A stretch of DNA of 64,000 nt from Plasmodium brasilianum (Eukaryota; Apicomplexa; Aconoidasida; Haemosporida; Plasmodiidae), in the NCBI RefSeq assembly GCF_023973825.1, contig NC_090119.1, positions 477,001 through 541,000 on the forward strand, read 5' to 3'. This document shows positions 1 through 10,140 of the stretch, in pieces. Each line of letters opens with the position of its first letter. The stretch's first letter is position 1. The translations under genes and the position numbers were made by a program. A model generated the notes under the pieces. It had not been told where the DNA came from. It did not search any database and saw only the letters and a program-made list of their open reading frames with translations.

Positions 1-42
1 GGTTGTTGTTGTTGCTGCTGCTGCTGCTGTGGTTGTTGTTGT

Positions 43-101
<59 letters not shown>

Positions 102-1112
102 CTGCTGTTGCTGTTGCAGTAACTTATGCTGTTGTTGTCGCAGCAGCTTATGCTGTAGTTGATTCTGTAGTGGTAATGATTGATCTACCCGTTTTCCTAA
201 TGTACCTCCTTCACCTAGTTTTTGTTGAATTCCACTTAATAACGATGTTTGTTCTGAGTCTGAATTATCTTCTGGTTTTTCATTTTTAGGTGTAACATCT
301 AAATCCTGAGGTATATCCCTCTTTTCCGAAACTGTTCCTGCTTCTTCTGTGTCTGTTTGTAATTGCTGTTTTTTTCCTTTGAGTAGTCCACTATCTTCTA
401 GCACTTCTGCTAATAGTGATTCAGCTCTTTCTGGTGGTCCTCCCAATGGTTCCACAATTAATTGTCCTTTTAGTTCTTGCGAATCTTTTGATGTATCTAG
501 TTTTTGTAAATCCCCTTCAGATGGACTTACTTCTCGTGATGATCCTTCAGGTTGTAATGAAGCGTCCTCTTCTGATCGCCCTTCTGATTGTTCTTTTGGA
601 GTCGTTTCTTCTTCTCTCTGTCCTGTTTTCTTTTCCCTTGATACTCCAAGTACTGTTCCTCTTTCCCCGCTATCTGCTGAATCAGGAGAAACATCATTTT
701 CAGAAAGATGTTGCACATTACTTGTTTCATGTGCTGATATATGTTGTTCTAATTGTGGATATATCGTATTTTTTGTCTTAACGTTTAGATTCGATCCGAC
801 TGATTCATCAGATGTTGAGCTTAAGTTTACATTCATAGAATGTGTATCTGTTTGTTCGTTTGAAGTGTTGTTGACATCACTTCCATTTTCTAATATTTCA
901 TTATTATCTTCATCTGGATTATTTTCATCATTATTATAATGTACTACTTTTGGATTATTTTGTACATCTTGTGATATGATACCACTTACTGGAAGACCTT
1001 TTCTTAAATTTGTTTTTCCCTGATGTATAATTTCTTTACTTGCAACATTATTTTCATATATATATAAATTAAAAAAAAATAAATATAAGAAAATATTAAA
1101 AACTTTCTTCAT
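1..1112 (-). CDS. MSP3: MSP3-like merozoite surface protein, paralogue 1 (3' end cut by window edge)
   Basis: This is a merozoite-surface antigen of the MSP3 family, which is secreted and attached peripherally to the merozoite coat. The ATG is at 1112 and 370 codons are open down to base 3; the C-terminus lies outside the window. Residues 1-20 form a hydrophobic signal peptide. NLRKG at about residues 35-39 is the family N-terminal signature. A Ser/Thr/Glu-rich variable stretch follows, then a glutamine tract of 28 Gln, one Pro and 9 more Gln reaching the edge (bases 3-116), written in mixed CAA and CAG codons. It heads a series of six same-strand paralogues. The poly-Gln is unusual for a genus that normally expands Asn. 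Family call is firm from the N-terminus; the acidic and C-terminal domains cannot be checked here. Confidence 0.87.
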
Positions 1113-1554
1113 TTTTGAATCTTAAATTAGTTAAAAAAAAAATTTTATTAAACACAAAAAGGAAAAGAGAAGTCAAAGAAAATAATTTTAAAAATATTCA
1201 TGTTTTGACACTTCTTTTTTTTTTTTTTTCCAAAAAAATTATAAAACTCGTAGACGTTTTTTTAAATCATTGAGTTAGTTACCAACCAGAAAATAAATCT
1301 ATATATTAAGAATAAAATATAGACTAATGCGATCTGCACATTTTAAAAGGTAATACTATTGTACGTGTAAAAGTAAGGAATTTTGGAAAATAAAAGTGTA
1401 CAGAAAAAAAAAAAAAAAAAAAAAAAAATATACATATATATGTATATCCACCGCCCTTTAAATAAAAAGTATAAGTGTAAAAATGAATAAGTTTAATTCT
1501 TCTGAATACTTTTCCCTTTTTGGATAATAAAAGGTGTGTGACACTTTGAAAAAG

Positions 1555-1625
1555 TCGTTGAAATCATTTGTAGGTGTAACAGAGGAATAGGGGAGAATTA
1601 CATGTGTGCATGTAAAAATTTTTTT
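1555..1625 (-). promoter_or_regulatory. Shared MSP3 upstream block, copy 1
   Basis: About 445-515 bp upstream of the paralogue 1 ATG. It contains the pattern TTTGTAGGTG ... TGTGCATGTAAAAA ... TTTTTCTTAAAAA that recurs at a similar distance before the other paralogues. TGTGCA at 1605-1610 resembles the GTGCA-type motif bound by the invasion-gene regulator AP2-I (inference). Confidence 0.35.
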
Positions 1626-1659
1626 TTCTTAAAAAATAAAACTACCATGGTTCTTTTTC

Positions 1660-1735
1660 TTTGCTTTTCTTTCTTTGCTTTTCTTTCTTTGCTTTTCTTT
1701 CTTTGCTTTTCTTCTTTGCTTTTCTTTGTTATTTG
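1660..1735. repeat. 14-bp tandem repeat, TTTGCTTTTCTTTC unit
   Basis: About five imperfect copies of a pyrimidine-rich 14-mer, strand-asymmetric, in the 5' flank of paralogue 1. The last copies are shortened. Confidence 0.8.
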
Positions 1736-2280
1736 TTCTTTATTTTACTTTATTTTATTTTAAAAAATTTTTATTTTTTTAATATGAAGTAATTGTAATT
1801 CTTACGAAAATATTTATCTTTATTTAACGCAAGAAAATAATGAAAAGTGCGAAATATCTGTCTCAGCTACATATATTATCTGAGGATGCGTTTGTGAAAT
1901 TTAATTCGTAGATTCAAGTAAAAAAATTGATATTAATTTATAAACTACAATAATTTAGTCACATTATTAAATCATTAAAATAAAAATAAATAAAAATAAG
2001 TAGTTAAAATTATTATTAAAATCCGCTAATTTTTAAAAAGTAAACTACACCAAAGTGTAGTAACATATATGCGTGTGTATATTATTTTACTGATATTAAG
2101 AAAGAAAGAAAATTTACAATCTAGCTGTATAATAAATAAAGGTACAATTCTTAAGATATATAAAATATTACAAAATTATTTAAGGCAATTAAACGTAGCG
2201 TATAATTTTCTCTTTATAAAAGAAGGAAGACATATTTTCGTCCTTACTAATACGTTGTTATTGTGCATTAATATAACAGT

Positions 2281-2378
2281 TATGTGTATATATATATGTA
2301 TGTATGTATATATATATATGTATATATATATGTATGTATGTATATATGTATGTATGTATGTATATATGTATGTATATG
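2281..2378. repeat. TATG/TA microsatellite
   Basis: Interrupted TATG and TA repeats between paralogues 1 and 2. They produce a spurious Tyr/Ile/Met/Cys-rich open frame. Confidence 0.8.
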
Positions 2379-2934
2379 TTGGTTTTACTTAAACTTGTGC
2401 AGGATTATTAGCGTACTATTAACGATGATCATTTCGTACATCTACAGTTTTAATTTTTTTTTTTTCAGTTAGTACATACTAAGAAAAACAGTTATATTTA
2501 TATATCGCATGATAGAATAATAATATAAAAATTATTTTTTTTACATATAATATACAAATCTGCACATACATTTGTTATTATCCAATTTTAGTTTTATCTA
2601 TAATTTTCATTCTATTTATATTTTTCATTTTGTTTATTTTTTTTTAGTGATAAATATATTTATAATTTCATATATTCTATTCTTTCTATATTCACAACAT
2701 ATTATGTTAGTTTCTGTTGACGTTGCTATGATTATATGAAGACGAAAGAGGTAATCCTTTTTTTTTTTTTTTTTTTTTTATATTTACTTTTCCTTTCATA
2801 CTAATAATATTTATGTGTAACTTAAAAGTATAATATAGTAAATATATTACATTAATCTAATGCCCTACAAAGATCAGCATAAGTGATATAACTGTTGATA
2901 AGTAACAGAATATAAAATGCTGATTTGGAAATAT

Positions 2935-4623
2935 TTATGATTTTAAATAAAAGTGAGCCATATCTTTTACTAGGTCGTTAAGTATGTTCGTAACTTTGTT
3001 GTTACCATCAAATGAATTTATTAATGATTTAATTGAAATTTCGGTTATGGTTTTAAATTTATTCATATCGTCATATTCTCCAGAAAGAATTTTCCTAACC
3101 TCAGTGCCAATTGATGAATCATTGTTTTTTTTTCCTCCCCCTACTACCTCCTCTATTTCATCTTCTTCATAATCCTCTTCCTTTTCTTCTTCATTGTTTG
3201 TTTCTGCTTCCTCTTGGTAAACGTTCATTTCTTCTTTTTGTCTTCCTTCCTCCTCTTCCTCTTCGTCCTCTTCTATATGTTCTTCTTTTTCCTCTACAAC
3301 TTCTTCGTTCTTGTCCAATATATTAGCACTTTCTCCTGGAAGTATACTTACTGTATGTAGTACATTGTTTTCTTCCTTATTTTGGGCTTCTTCTGACCTT
3401 TCTTCTTGCTGTGATAGTTGTTGCATTTGTTGTCGTTGTTCTTCTTCTTGTGGTGGTGATGGTAAATGATCTTGTGCTTCCTCATCGCTATTTGATAATC
3501 CTTCTGATACTCTTGATTTCTCTACTGTTGCACTATTTTCATCCTCTGCTGCATCATCCTTTATTTTACCATCCCCCCTTTGCTGTTCTAATGGTTCTCC
3601 TGATGGGTCTTCATTTGTTGACAATGTACCTAAATCTTGTGTCTCTGGTCTTTCTTCTCCTTTTCTTTCTTGGTGCGATTGATCACGTTGTTCCTTTAAT
3701 TCTTGAGCTGAGTCTGTTTGTACACTTATATCTGTAGTTAGACCCAAACCTTGTTCTTTTTGATATACGTTTGAATTTGGATCTGATTTCGATTGAATGC
3801 CCTCTTTTTTTTCAGGTCCTGAGGATGCGCTTTTTTCCTGCGAAACTGGAGCTAATGCTGAGGGTTCTGATGGTGGTGGATCTACATCTACCTCTTTTGA
3901 GGGAACTGTTCTTTCCGATGGATCTGATCCTGGTAAAACTACTTGTGGTGGAACTATTCCCTGTGGTGAATCTACCCCTGTTGACAAATCCTTCCCTGGT
4001 TGTTCAATACCTGTGGTTTGGTGTACCCCTTCCGTTTCTACAGAAGATTGTGGTAGTTCTGGTGCTTTTGTTCTTGACTGCTCTTCTGATAATACCTTTT
4101 TATCTTTTTCTTCTTCTTCTAATGTTTTTCTACTTTCCGGCTGATTAATTGGTTCTTGAGCTGTCCCAGGACCCTTACCTTCTTCAGCATCATTTCCTAA
4201 AACAGTATGCATATTATTATGTGGATCTGATGATGTTGGTTGTTGTAATTGTGGATCCATAGGAATTAATAGTTGAGCATTCGTATGGGTATGTTTAAAC
4301 GATTTAGCAAAGTTTGAACTTGTATTACTATCCCCCAATTCTTCATATTTTTGCTTGTTTAAGATGTTAGCGGCATTATGTACATTTTCTAGTACATCAG
4401 TATTACCTTCATATGCATTATTTTCGTTACTATTTTTTGCCTCTAAATTATTTTGTGCATCTTGTGGGGAAATATTTTTTATAGGCATGTGATTCCTTAA
4501 ATTATATTTCTTCTGATTTATATATCCATTATTTGGAGAATTGTCTATCAGTTTCGCATCATTCGCAAATATATACAGATTTAAAAAAAGTGCATAAAAA
4601 GTAACATTCAAAATTTTCTTCAT
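2935..4623 (-). CDS. MSP3: MSP3-like merozoite surface protein, paralogue 2
   Basis: Complete single-exon gene, 562 aa, ATG at 4623 and TAA at 2935. Residues 1-21 are a signal peptide and NLRN sits at 41-44. The centre is Ser/Pro/Glu/Gln-rich and predicted to be disordered. A strongly acidic stretch (runs of Glu with Asp) lies at about residues 440-490. The last ~60 residues align by eye with the ends of paralogues 3-6: a hydrophobic/charged pattern ending in L-x-x-L-x-x-D-M-x-x-F. No Ala-rich heptad block is present, so it belongs to the non-coiled-coil subgroup with 3 and 4. No transmembrane segment or GPI signal is seen, in keeping with a secreted, peripherally held coat protein. Confidence 0.88.
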   Translation of the reverse strand: MKKILNVTFYALFLNLYIFANDAKLIDNSPNNGYINQKKYNLRNHMPIKNISPQDAQNNLEAKNSNENNAYEGNTDVLENVHNAANILNKQKYEELGDSNTSSNFAKSFKHTHTNAQLLIPMDPQLQQPTSSDPHNNMHTVLGNDAEEGKGPGTAQEPINQPESRKTLEEEEKDKKVLSEEQSRTKAPELPQSSVETEGVHQTTGIEQPGKDLSTGVDSPQGIVPPQVVLPGSDPSERTVPSKEVDVDPPPSEPSALAPVSQEKSASSGPEKKEGIQSKSDPNSNVYQKEQGLGLTTDISVQTDSAQELKEQRDQSHQERKGEERPETQDLGTLSTNEDPSGEPLEQQRGDGKIKDDAAEDENSATVEKSRVSEGLSNSDEEAQDHLPSPPQEEEQRQQMQQLSQQEERSEEAQNKEENNVLHTVSILPGESANILDKNEEVVEEKEEHIEEDEEEEEEGRQKEEMNVYQEEAETNNEEEKEEDYEEDEIEEVVGGGKKNNDSSIGTEVRKILSGEYDDMNKFKTITEISIKSLINSFDGNNKVTNILNDLVKDMAHFYLKS

Positions 4624-5087
4624 TTTTAAAAAGGAAAATTATAATTAATAATATTGAGAATAGTAATAAAAAAAAAAAAAAAAAAATAGCGTAAGTTTTG
4701 CAATATATGCTTTAATGTTAATTTTTTTTATTTTACAGAAAAAAAAAAATCACAGAATTTATGTCTACTCTAATCGCTGTGTTAATCACAAAGTAGGAAG
4801 TAAAGTTTTATTAAAAATAATAAAAAATATATATATATATATATGTGTAAAATAAAATATGAACTACTTTTTCTAAAAATTTGTGAAAAGTAACTGCATT
4901 ACAACTTTGAAAAAGCGAAACGCTGGAAAATAAACACGCAGAAAAAATCTATAAACAAAAATAAAATATGTATATTATTTTCTTAACACCCTAGAAGCAT
5001 ATATGCTTCCACGAAATTAATTTTTTTAACTAATTTTTTAAATTCATGTTTTTAAATATTCGTTTGCTCTTTTATTTCTTTTTCTTT

Positions 5088-5091
<4 letters not shown>

Positions 5092-5148
<57 letters not shown>
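5092..5148. repeat. (TA)n dinucleotide repeat
   Basis: Nearly perfect TA run of about 28 units upstream of paralogue 2. Confidence 0.9.
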
Positions 5149-5151
<3 letters not shown>

Positions 5152-5189
5152 AAAGTTACGTGAAATTCTTCGTAAGCTATAAAAATCGT

Positions 5190-5285
5190 AAAACCGTTTG
5201 TGGATTTGGCGAAGCTCGGATGAAAATTATGTGTGCAAAAAAAAAGAAAAAAAAAATTTATTTCTTAAGAAAGAAGATTACCAAG
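5190..5285 (-). promoter_or_regulatory. Shared MSP3 upstream block, copy 2
   Basis: About 570-660 bp upstream of the paralogue 2 ATG. It reads TTTGTGGATTTGG ... TGTGCAAAAAAA ... TTTATTTCTTAAGAAA. TGTGCA is at 5232-5237. It matches the blocks before paralogues 1, 3 and 6 by eye. Confidence 0.35.
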
Positions 5286-5586
5286 TCATTTACTACTTAT
5301 ATGATTTTTTTTTCAAAAAAATATCTTTACAACGGTTTGAAATAAAGATTTTATTTTTTATTAATGTACGTATAAAAATTTGAAGATGGTACGTGAAGAG
5401 GATATGTCTCTAAGTTTGTACATTACCTTAGAAAATTCCCTTGATATTATATGTTCATAGATTAATAAAAAAAAAAAAAAAAAAAATAATATTAATTCAA
5501 AAATGATAAATAATTGGTAAAAGTTATTTGTATTGTGAAAATGTGTGTATATGTGTATATGCATATATATACGTAATATATGTGTA

Positions 5587-5644
5587 AGTATGTATGTATG
5601 TATGTATGTATGTATGTATGTATGTATGTATGTATGTATGTATA
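5587..5644. repeat. (TATG)n tetranucleotide repeat
   Basis: About 14 tandem TATG units. Likely length-polymorphic; no coding role. Confidence 0.9.
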
Positions 5645-6358
5645 TAACATGGCGTATTTTCGTATTATATTACTACGCCGGGAAAAAATTAAAAAATAAC
5701 ATAAATATCATTATGTGCAAGAAAAATAAATATATATTCAGGAAAAATACACACATATGACTTCTTATAATATAGAAATAAAATAACAAATAATAGAATA
5801 ATTTTTATTTAAAAAAAAATAAAGAAATGCTTTTAATTTTATTAATAGATGATTAATTATGCATGCAACAAATAATACTCTTATATATTTTTTTCCTTGC
5901 CACTGATATAATTTTACTCAAGCTGTAATATTCCCATATGATTTATTTCTTAACAACTATTTCAATTATGTAGGGATAAATTTACTATAATATCATTATA
6001 GAAATAATTCTTGTTAAACTATCCATAACATTTAAAAATGAGCATGCTTAAATACGATTTGGTATATTAGAATCATGCTCCTTTATACGCTATTCACATA
6101 TTATAATTTATTTATATGTTTTATTTTTATAACTATAAACTTAAGTAATCTTGGGGGATATCTCTTTTTTTCTATGTTTAATAAGTGAACTATAGTGGTT
6201 ACCCACTGGTACCATTATATCTATTCATAAGAGAAATAATATATTAAGACATTTTATTTATTTATTTTTTATTTATTCATTTATTTATTTCATAACTTTT
6301 TTCCCTTTTTTTTTGTTTATTTTTACGTTTTTCCCTTTTTTTTTTGTTTATTTTTACG

Positions 6359-6389
<31 letters not shown>

Positions 6390-6494
6390 ACCTCCCTGGA
6401 GATTAATGCCATATAAAATAGTGACATATTTAGTATAACAGATTTTATATAAATGATGACATTAACATTTATATATGCAACAAACTTTCGTTTT

Positions 6495-8759
6495 CTAAAT
6501 ATTCATATCTTTAACAAAATAGTTAGTCATATCTTTCGATAAACCATGAAGTGTATCTGAAACGGTCTTTTCAGTATCAATTGAATCAATCGTGGAGTGG
6601 ATTGATTTTTCAGCTGAGTTTTTAAAATTAATGACATCTCCGTAATCTCTTACAAGAGACTTTGTAGCTTCAGTATCATCTGATAAATCACTGTTCTTTT
6701 TTTGTGCTTCAGTCGCTTCTTCTCTCTCTTCCTTTTTCCTATCTTCTTCATTGTATGTTTCTGCTCCCTCCTGGTGGACTTCCATTTTTTCCTTCTCTTC
6801 TTTTTTTTCTACCTCTTCTTCTCTTTTTACTGCCTCCTCTTCTTTTTTTACTTCCTCTTCTTCTTTTTCCACTTGCTGTTTTTTTTCTTCTTTTTCTTCT
6901 CTTTTTTCTGTCTCCTCTTCTCTTTTTTCTTCCTCTTCTCTTTTTACTGCCTCTTCTCTTTTTTCTTCCTCTTCTTCTCTTTTTACTGCCTCTTCTCCTC
7001 TTTTTTCTTCCTCTTCTCCTCTTTTTTCTTCCTCTTCTCTTTTTACTGCCTCTTCTCTTTTTTCTTCCTCTTCTTCTCTTTTTTCTGCCTCTTCTCCTCT
7101 TTTTTCTTCCTCTTCTCCTCTTTTTTCTTCCTCTTCTTCTCTTTTTACTGCCTCTTCTCCTCTTTTTTCTTCCTCTTCTTCTCTTTTTACTGCCTCTTCT
7201 CTTTTTTCTTCCTCTTCTTCTCTTTTTACTGCCTCTTCTCCTCTTTTTTCTTCCTCTTCTTCTCTTTTTACTGCCTCTTCTCTTTTTTCTTCCTCTTCTC
7301 TTTTTTCTTCCTCTTCTTCTCTTTTTACTTCCTCTTCTTCTCTTTTTTCTTCCTCTTCTCCTCTTTTTTCTTCCTCTTTTCTTTTATTTACATCTTTCTC
7401 TTTGTGATATATATCATCGTTATCCCTTGGAGGAATATTTGGCTGTTCAAATACATTTTCTGTTTGCGTTTTGGCGGGTTCTTTAACTTCTTTTTTTTGT
7501 TCCTCTTTCATTTCTCGCTCTTTTTCTCTTTTTTTTTTTTCTTCTTCTTCTTCCTCTTGTTGTTTTTGATGCTTCAATTTCTGTAATTCCTTCTGTTCAT
7601 CTTCTTGATGTTTATGTTCGACGTCTTCTTCTAGTAACTTTGGATTTTCTTGTGGTGGTTGTTTCTCTAGTTTATCTTTAGCATTTACTGTTTCTTCTGG
7701 CGTTACTGATGATGCTAGGGCATTCTGTAAATCATCTGACTGTTGTGATGTTGGTAATTTATTTTTTCCGTCTTCTGATCCTTCGTTTGAATCTATATTT
7801 TTTAATTTTTTTCCTCCTGGAAATGTTTCTTGTGGTGGTTTTCCACCTGACCCGGCTTCCTCTTTCATTTGTACTACTGATTCTAAGTTTCCTTCAGTTC
7901 TGTCTTTTTTCCCGTCTTTTTCTCCTTTTTTTCCATCTTCTACATTTTTATCCGTATTATCTTTATCATTTTCTTTATCTTCATTTTTTTCTTCATCCAA
8001 CTGTGATTTATTTGATTCTTCCAACTCTGGCAGTGGTAGTTGTGTTTGCTTGTTATCATCTGACTCTAGGTTTCGTGGTGCCATGTCTTTAGGCAAATTT
8101 GCTGATTTTTCTTGTTCATCCAAATTATCTTTAGGTCCTCTAGGACTTTCAAATTCAGTTTGGCGTGATTTCTCTTCCTCCTGTTTTGTTAATGCATCTT
8201 TTGTCTCTGCTTTTAAATCTACTTCTTCCCGTTTTTCTTCTAAATTTTCATCTTCTTTAGCTTTGACTTCTTCCTTTTTTTCATCATTTCTAGATTCAGA
8301 ATCATTAGCTATATTTTTTTTTTCTGATTCGAGCGAATTTTCTGGTAGTTGTGACTTTGATTGTGAATTCTTATCCTCTTGTTGCATCTCAATATTCTTT
8401 TTAAGTTCTTCTCGTACATCAGATCTTAAAAATGATCTATATTTTATATTTCCATCATCTTCTACAGAAGGATTATTGGAGTTATTTACATTTTCTAACA
8501 AATCAGTACGATTATCACGTAAATTTATTTCATAATAAGAACCTTCTCCCATTTTTTGAAAACCCCCCAAATCTGTCTTTAAATAATCCTCAGGAGTACG
8601 TGGAAATTTACTTTTTGTTAACGAACCCTTTCTTAAATTATAATCTCTTTTTTTCATATGGTCATCACTTTGAACACCATCTATTATTGTAGCATTGTTT
8701 ATGTTCATATACATATTTAAAAAAAATATGTAAAAGGTTAAATTCAGAAGATTCCCCAT
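6495..8759 (-). CDS. MSP3: MSP3-like merozoite surface protein, paralogue 3, with Glu/Lys/Arg repeats
   Basis: Complete single-exon gene, 754 aa, ATG at 8759. The signal peptide covers residues 1-20 and NLRKG lies at 41-45. The middle is hydrophilic and rich in Glu, Lys, Asp and Asn. Residues about 460-640 are a tandem array of units such as AVKREEEEEKR and EEEEKRGE (11-13 residues, DNA at about 6925-7385), with near-identical codons, so it is a coding minisatellite. A long charged helix is likely. The conserved C-terminal domain follows and ends near a D-M-x-x-Y-F motif. Unlike its siblings, which begin Met-basic or Met-Asn, it begins Met-Gly-Asn. No Ala-rich heptads occur. Role inferred from family: merozoite coat antigen. 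Confidence 0.87.
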   Translation of the reverse strand: MGNLLNLTFYIFFLNMYMNINNATIIDGVQSDDHMKKRDYNLRKGSLTKSKFPRTPEDYLKTDLGGFQKMGEGSYYEINLRDNRTDLLENVNNSNNPSVEDDGNIKYRSFLRSDVREELKKNIEMQQEDKNSQSKSQLPENSLESEKKNIANDSESRNDEKKEEVKAKEDENLEEKREEVDLKAETKDALTKQEEEKSRQTEFESPRGPKDNLDEQEKSANLPKDMAPRNLESDDNKQTQLPLPELEESNKSQLDEEKNEDKENDKDNTDKNVEDGKKGEKDGKKDRTEGNLESVVQMKEEAGSGGKPPQETFPGGKKLKNIDSNEGSEDGKNKLPTSQQSDDLQNALASSVTPEETVNAKDKLEKQPPQENPKLLEEDVEHKHQEDEQKELQKLKHQKQQEEEEEEKKKREKEREMKEEQKKEVKEPAKTQTENVFEQPNIPPRDNDDIYHKEKDVNKRKEEEKRGEEEEKREEEEVKREEEEEKREEEEKREEAVKREEEEEKRGEEAVKREEEEEKREEAVKREEEEEKRGEEAVKREEEEEKRGEEEEKRGEEAEKREEEEEKREEAVKREEEEKRGEEEEKRGEEAVKREEEEEKREEAVKREEEEKREEETEKREEKEEKKQQVEKEEEEVKKEEEAVKREEEVEKKEEKEKMEVHQEGAETYNEEDRKKEEREEATEAQKKNSDLSDDTEATKSLVRDYGDVINFKNSAEKSIHSTIDSIDTEKTVSDTLHGLSKDMTNYFVKDMNI
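6925..7385 (-). repeat. Coding minisatellite, 33-39 bp units, inside MSP3 paralogue 3
   Basis: Units encode variants of AVKREEEEEKR(GE). The plus strand shows recurring TCTTTTTTCTTCC and TCTCTTTTTACTGCC segments. At least ten related copies are seen, in mixed order, which points to slippage and unequal crossing-over. Confidence 0.88.
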
Positions 8760-8770
8760 TTTTTACTTTT

Positions 8771-8802
<32 letters not shown>

Positions 8803-9189
8803 ATTTATTATATTTTAAAAGGTATCAAAATAAATAAAAAAATTCACAAATATAATTTTAAAAATTGTGTAATCTCTAATTTTAGCTTTTTAGGTTTTTT
8901 TTTTCTCAATGTGTTTAAATTTTTTTTCCTTTTTTTTATTCTACACTTTTTTTTTTTTTATTACTAAAAGAAAGAATTTTAAAAAATTTTCTTACTATAT
9001 CTTTTTAAACCATAGTTTTAATTTTAAATTACAAAATAAAATTATTTTAACAAAAGAAGAGAAATAAAAAAAAAATAAAATAAATTTATAATAAATATTA
9101 TAAAAGGTAACGGTACCAAAAAAAAAAATTAGAAATGTTGGAAAATAAACTTATATGGGAAATTTAAAAAAATAATAAATCAAAAATAA

Positions 9190-9220
<31 letters not shown>

Positions 9221-9339
9221 GAATATCCTTTACACACTAAAAAATTTTATTCATTAATGAAATTATTTTTTTTAATTTATTTGATAAATATGGAGTTTTT
9301 TTTTAAATAAAATAAGCATGAAACTGGGAACAACCTCAT

Positions 9340-9400
9340 GAAATTATTTGTAAATTTGGAAAATTAACAGATGTGAAATGTGCATGCAAAAAAAAAAAAA
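9340..9400 (-). promoter_or_regulatory. Shared MSP3 upstream block, copy 3
   Basis: About 580-640 bp upstream of the paralogue 3 ATG. It reads TTTGTAAATTTGGAAAAT ... TGTGCATGCAAAAA. TGTGCA is at 9379-9384. Confidence 0.35.
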
Positions 9401-9929
9401 AAAAAAAAAAAACGGAAAGGAAAGGAAAAGAGAAAAAAAAAAAAAAAACCACGATAAACCTTATTACACTATTTATTATTATTCTTTTTTTAACGTAACT
9501 ATAAAGGGTGGAACATAAGCGATCGTTTTAAATTAACAAAATTAAAAATTTGAAAATAAGATGCAAAACAAATTACACCTGCGTTTCCATATCTCGGAGA
9601 ATTTCCATCATGTTATTTATTTCACAAATGATTACAAGAAATTAACACAATTTATAGCCGTTTATATATATACACACACAAATGTACACATGTGTATATC
9701 TATGTCTATATCTATCTATATATATTAAAAATATGAGGGTACCATAGTTATTCTACTTTAATTTTGGTAGGATAATCTATATATATTTTTTCTTATGCGT
9801 TTTTTTAATAATGGAATGTTAAATTTTTTTGATAATTATTTTACATAAATTGTTACTATATATTATGATCGATAAGAACTTAAAAAGAACTTTTATATTT
9901 ATAGTATAATCGAAGATAATATCTTTTTT

Positions 9930-10140
9930 AATTTTTATATTTTTTTTATTTTCTATATTTTTTTTATTTTCTATATTTTTTTTATTTTCTATATTTTTTT
10001 TATTTTCTATATTATTTTTATTTTCTATATTATTTTTATTTTCTATATTATTTTTATTTTCTATATTATTTTTATTTTCTATATTATTTTTATTTTCTAT
10101 ATTATTTTTATTATCTATATTATTTTTATTTTCCATATTT
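9930..10140. repeat. 18-bp minisatellite
   Basis: About 11-12 copies of a unit reading, on the minus strand, AATATAGAAAATAAAAAT. Some units have AAA in place of AAT. The minus-strand frame 9819-10136 opens with ATG and encodes repeated IENKNN, but it has no signal peptide or conserved flank and ends in random sequence. Confidence 0.88.

Larger units (their letters stand above)
1113..2934. other. Intergenic spacer between MSP3 paralogues 1 and 2
   Basis: No gene is visible. It holds the 5' flank of paralogue 1 (poly-A/T runs at about 1212-1230 and 1405-1428, upstream block near 1555-1625), a 14-bp tandem repeat at 1660-1735, a TATG/TA microsatellite at 2281-2378, and a poly-T run at 2759-2779 near the 3' flank of paralogue 2. 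Confidence 0.7.
4624..6494. other. Intergenic spacer between MSP3 paralogues 2 and 3
   Basis: No gene is visible. It contains a (TA)n run at 5092-5148, a (TATG)n run at 5587-5644, the paralogue 2 upstream block at 5190-5285, a poly-T tract at about 6360-6384 and two small inverted repeats at 6194-6207 and 6392-6401 beyond the paralogue 3 stop. Confidence 0.7.

Noticed and set aside
29..939. Plus-strand Ala/Val-rich and Ser-rich frames over paralogue 1
   Set aside because: Antisense shadows of the poly-Gln and Ser/Glu-rich MSP3 coding strand; the first does not even start with ATG.
2281..2378. Possible telomeric or subtelomeric repeat
   Set aside because: TATG/TA microsatellite only; no GGGTTYA-type telomere repeats or subtelomeric gene families are present in the window.
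6702..7586. Plus-strand Phe/Leu/Ser-rich frames of 200-290 codons
   Set aside because: They are the antisense of the Glu/Lys/Arg repeats of MSP3 paralogue 3 and carry no independent coding signal.
9819..10136. 105-codon IENKNN repeat frame as a gene
   Set aside because: Entirely an 18-bp minisatellite with no flanking conserved sequence or signal peptide; kept only as a repeat.
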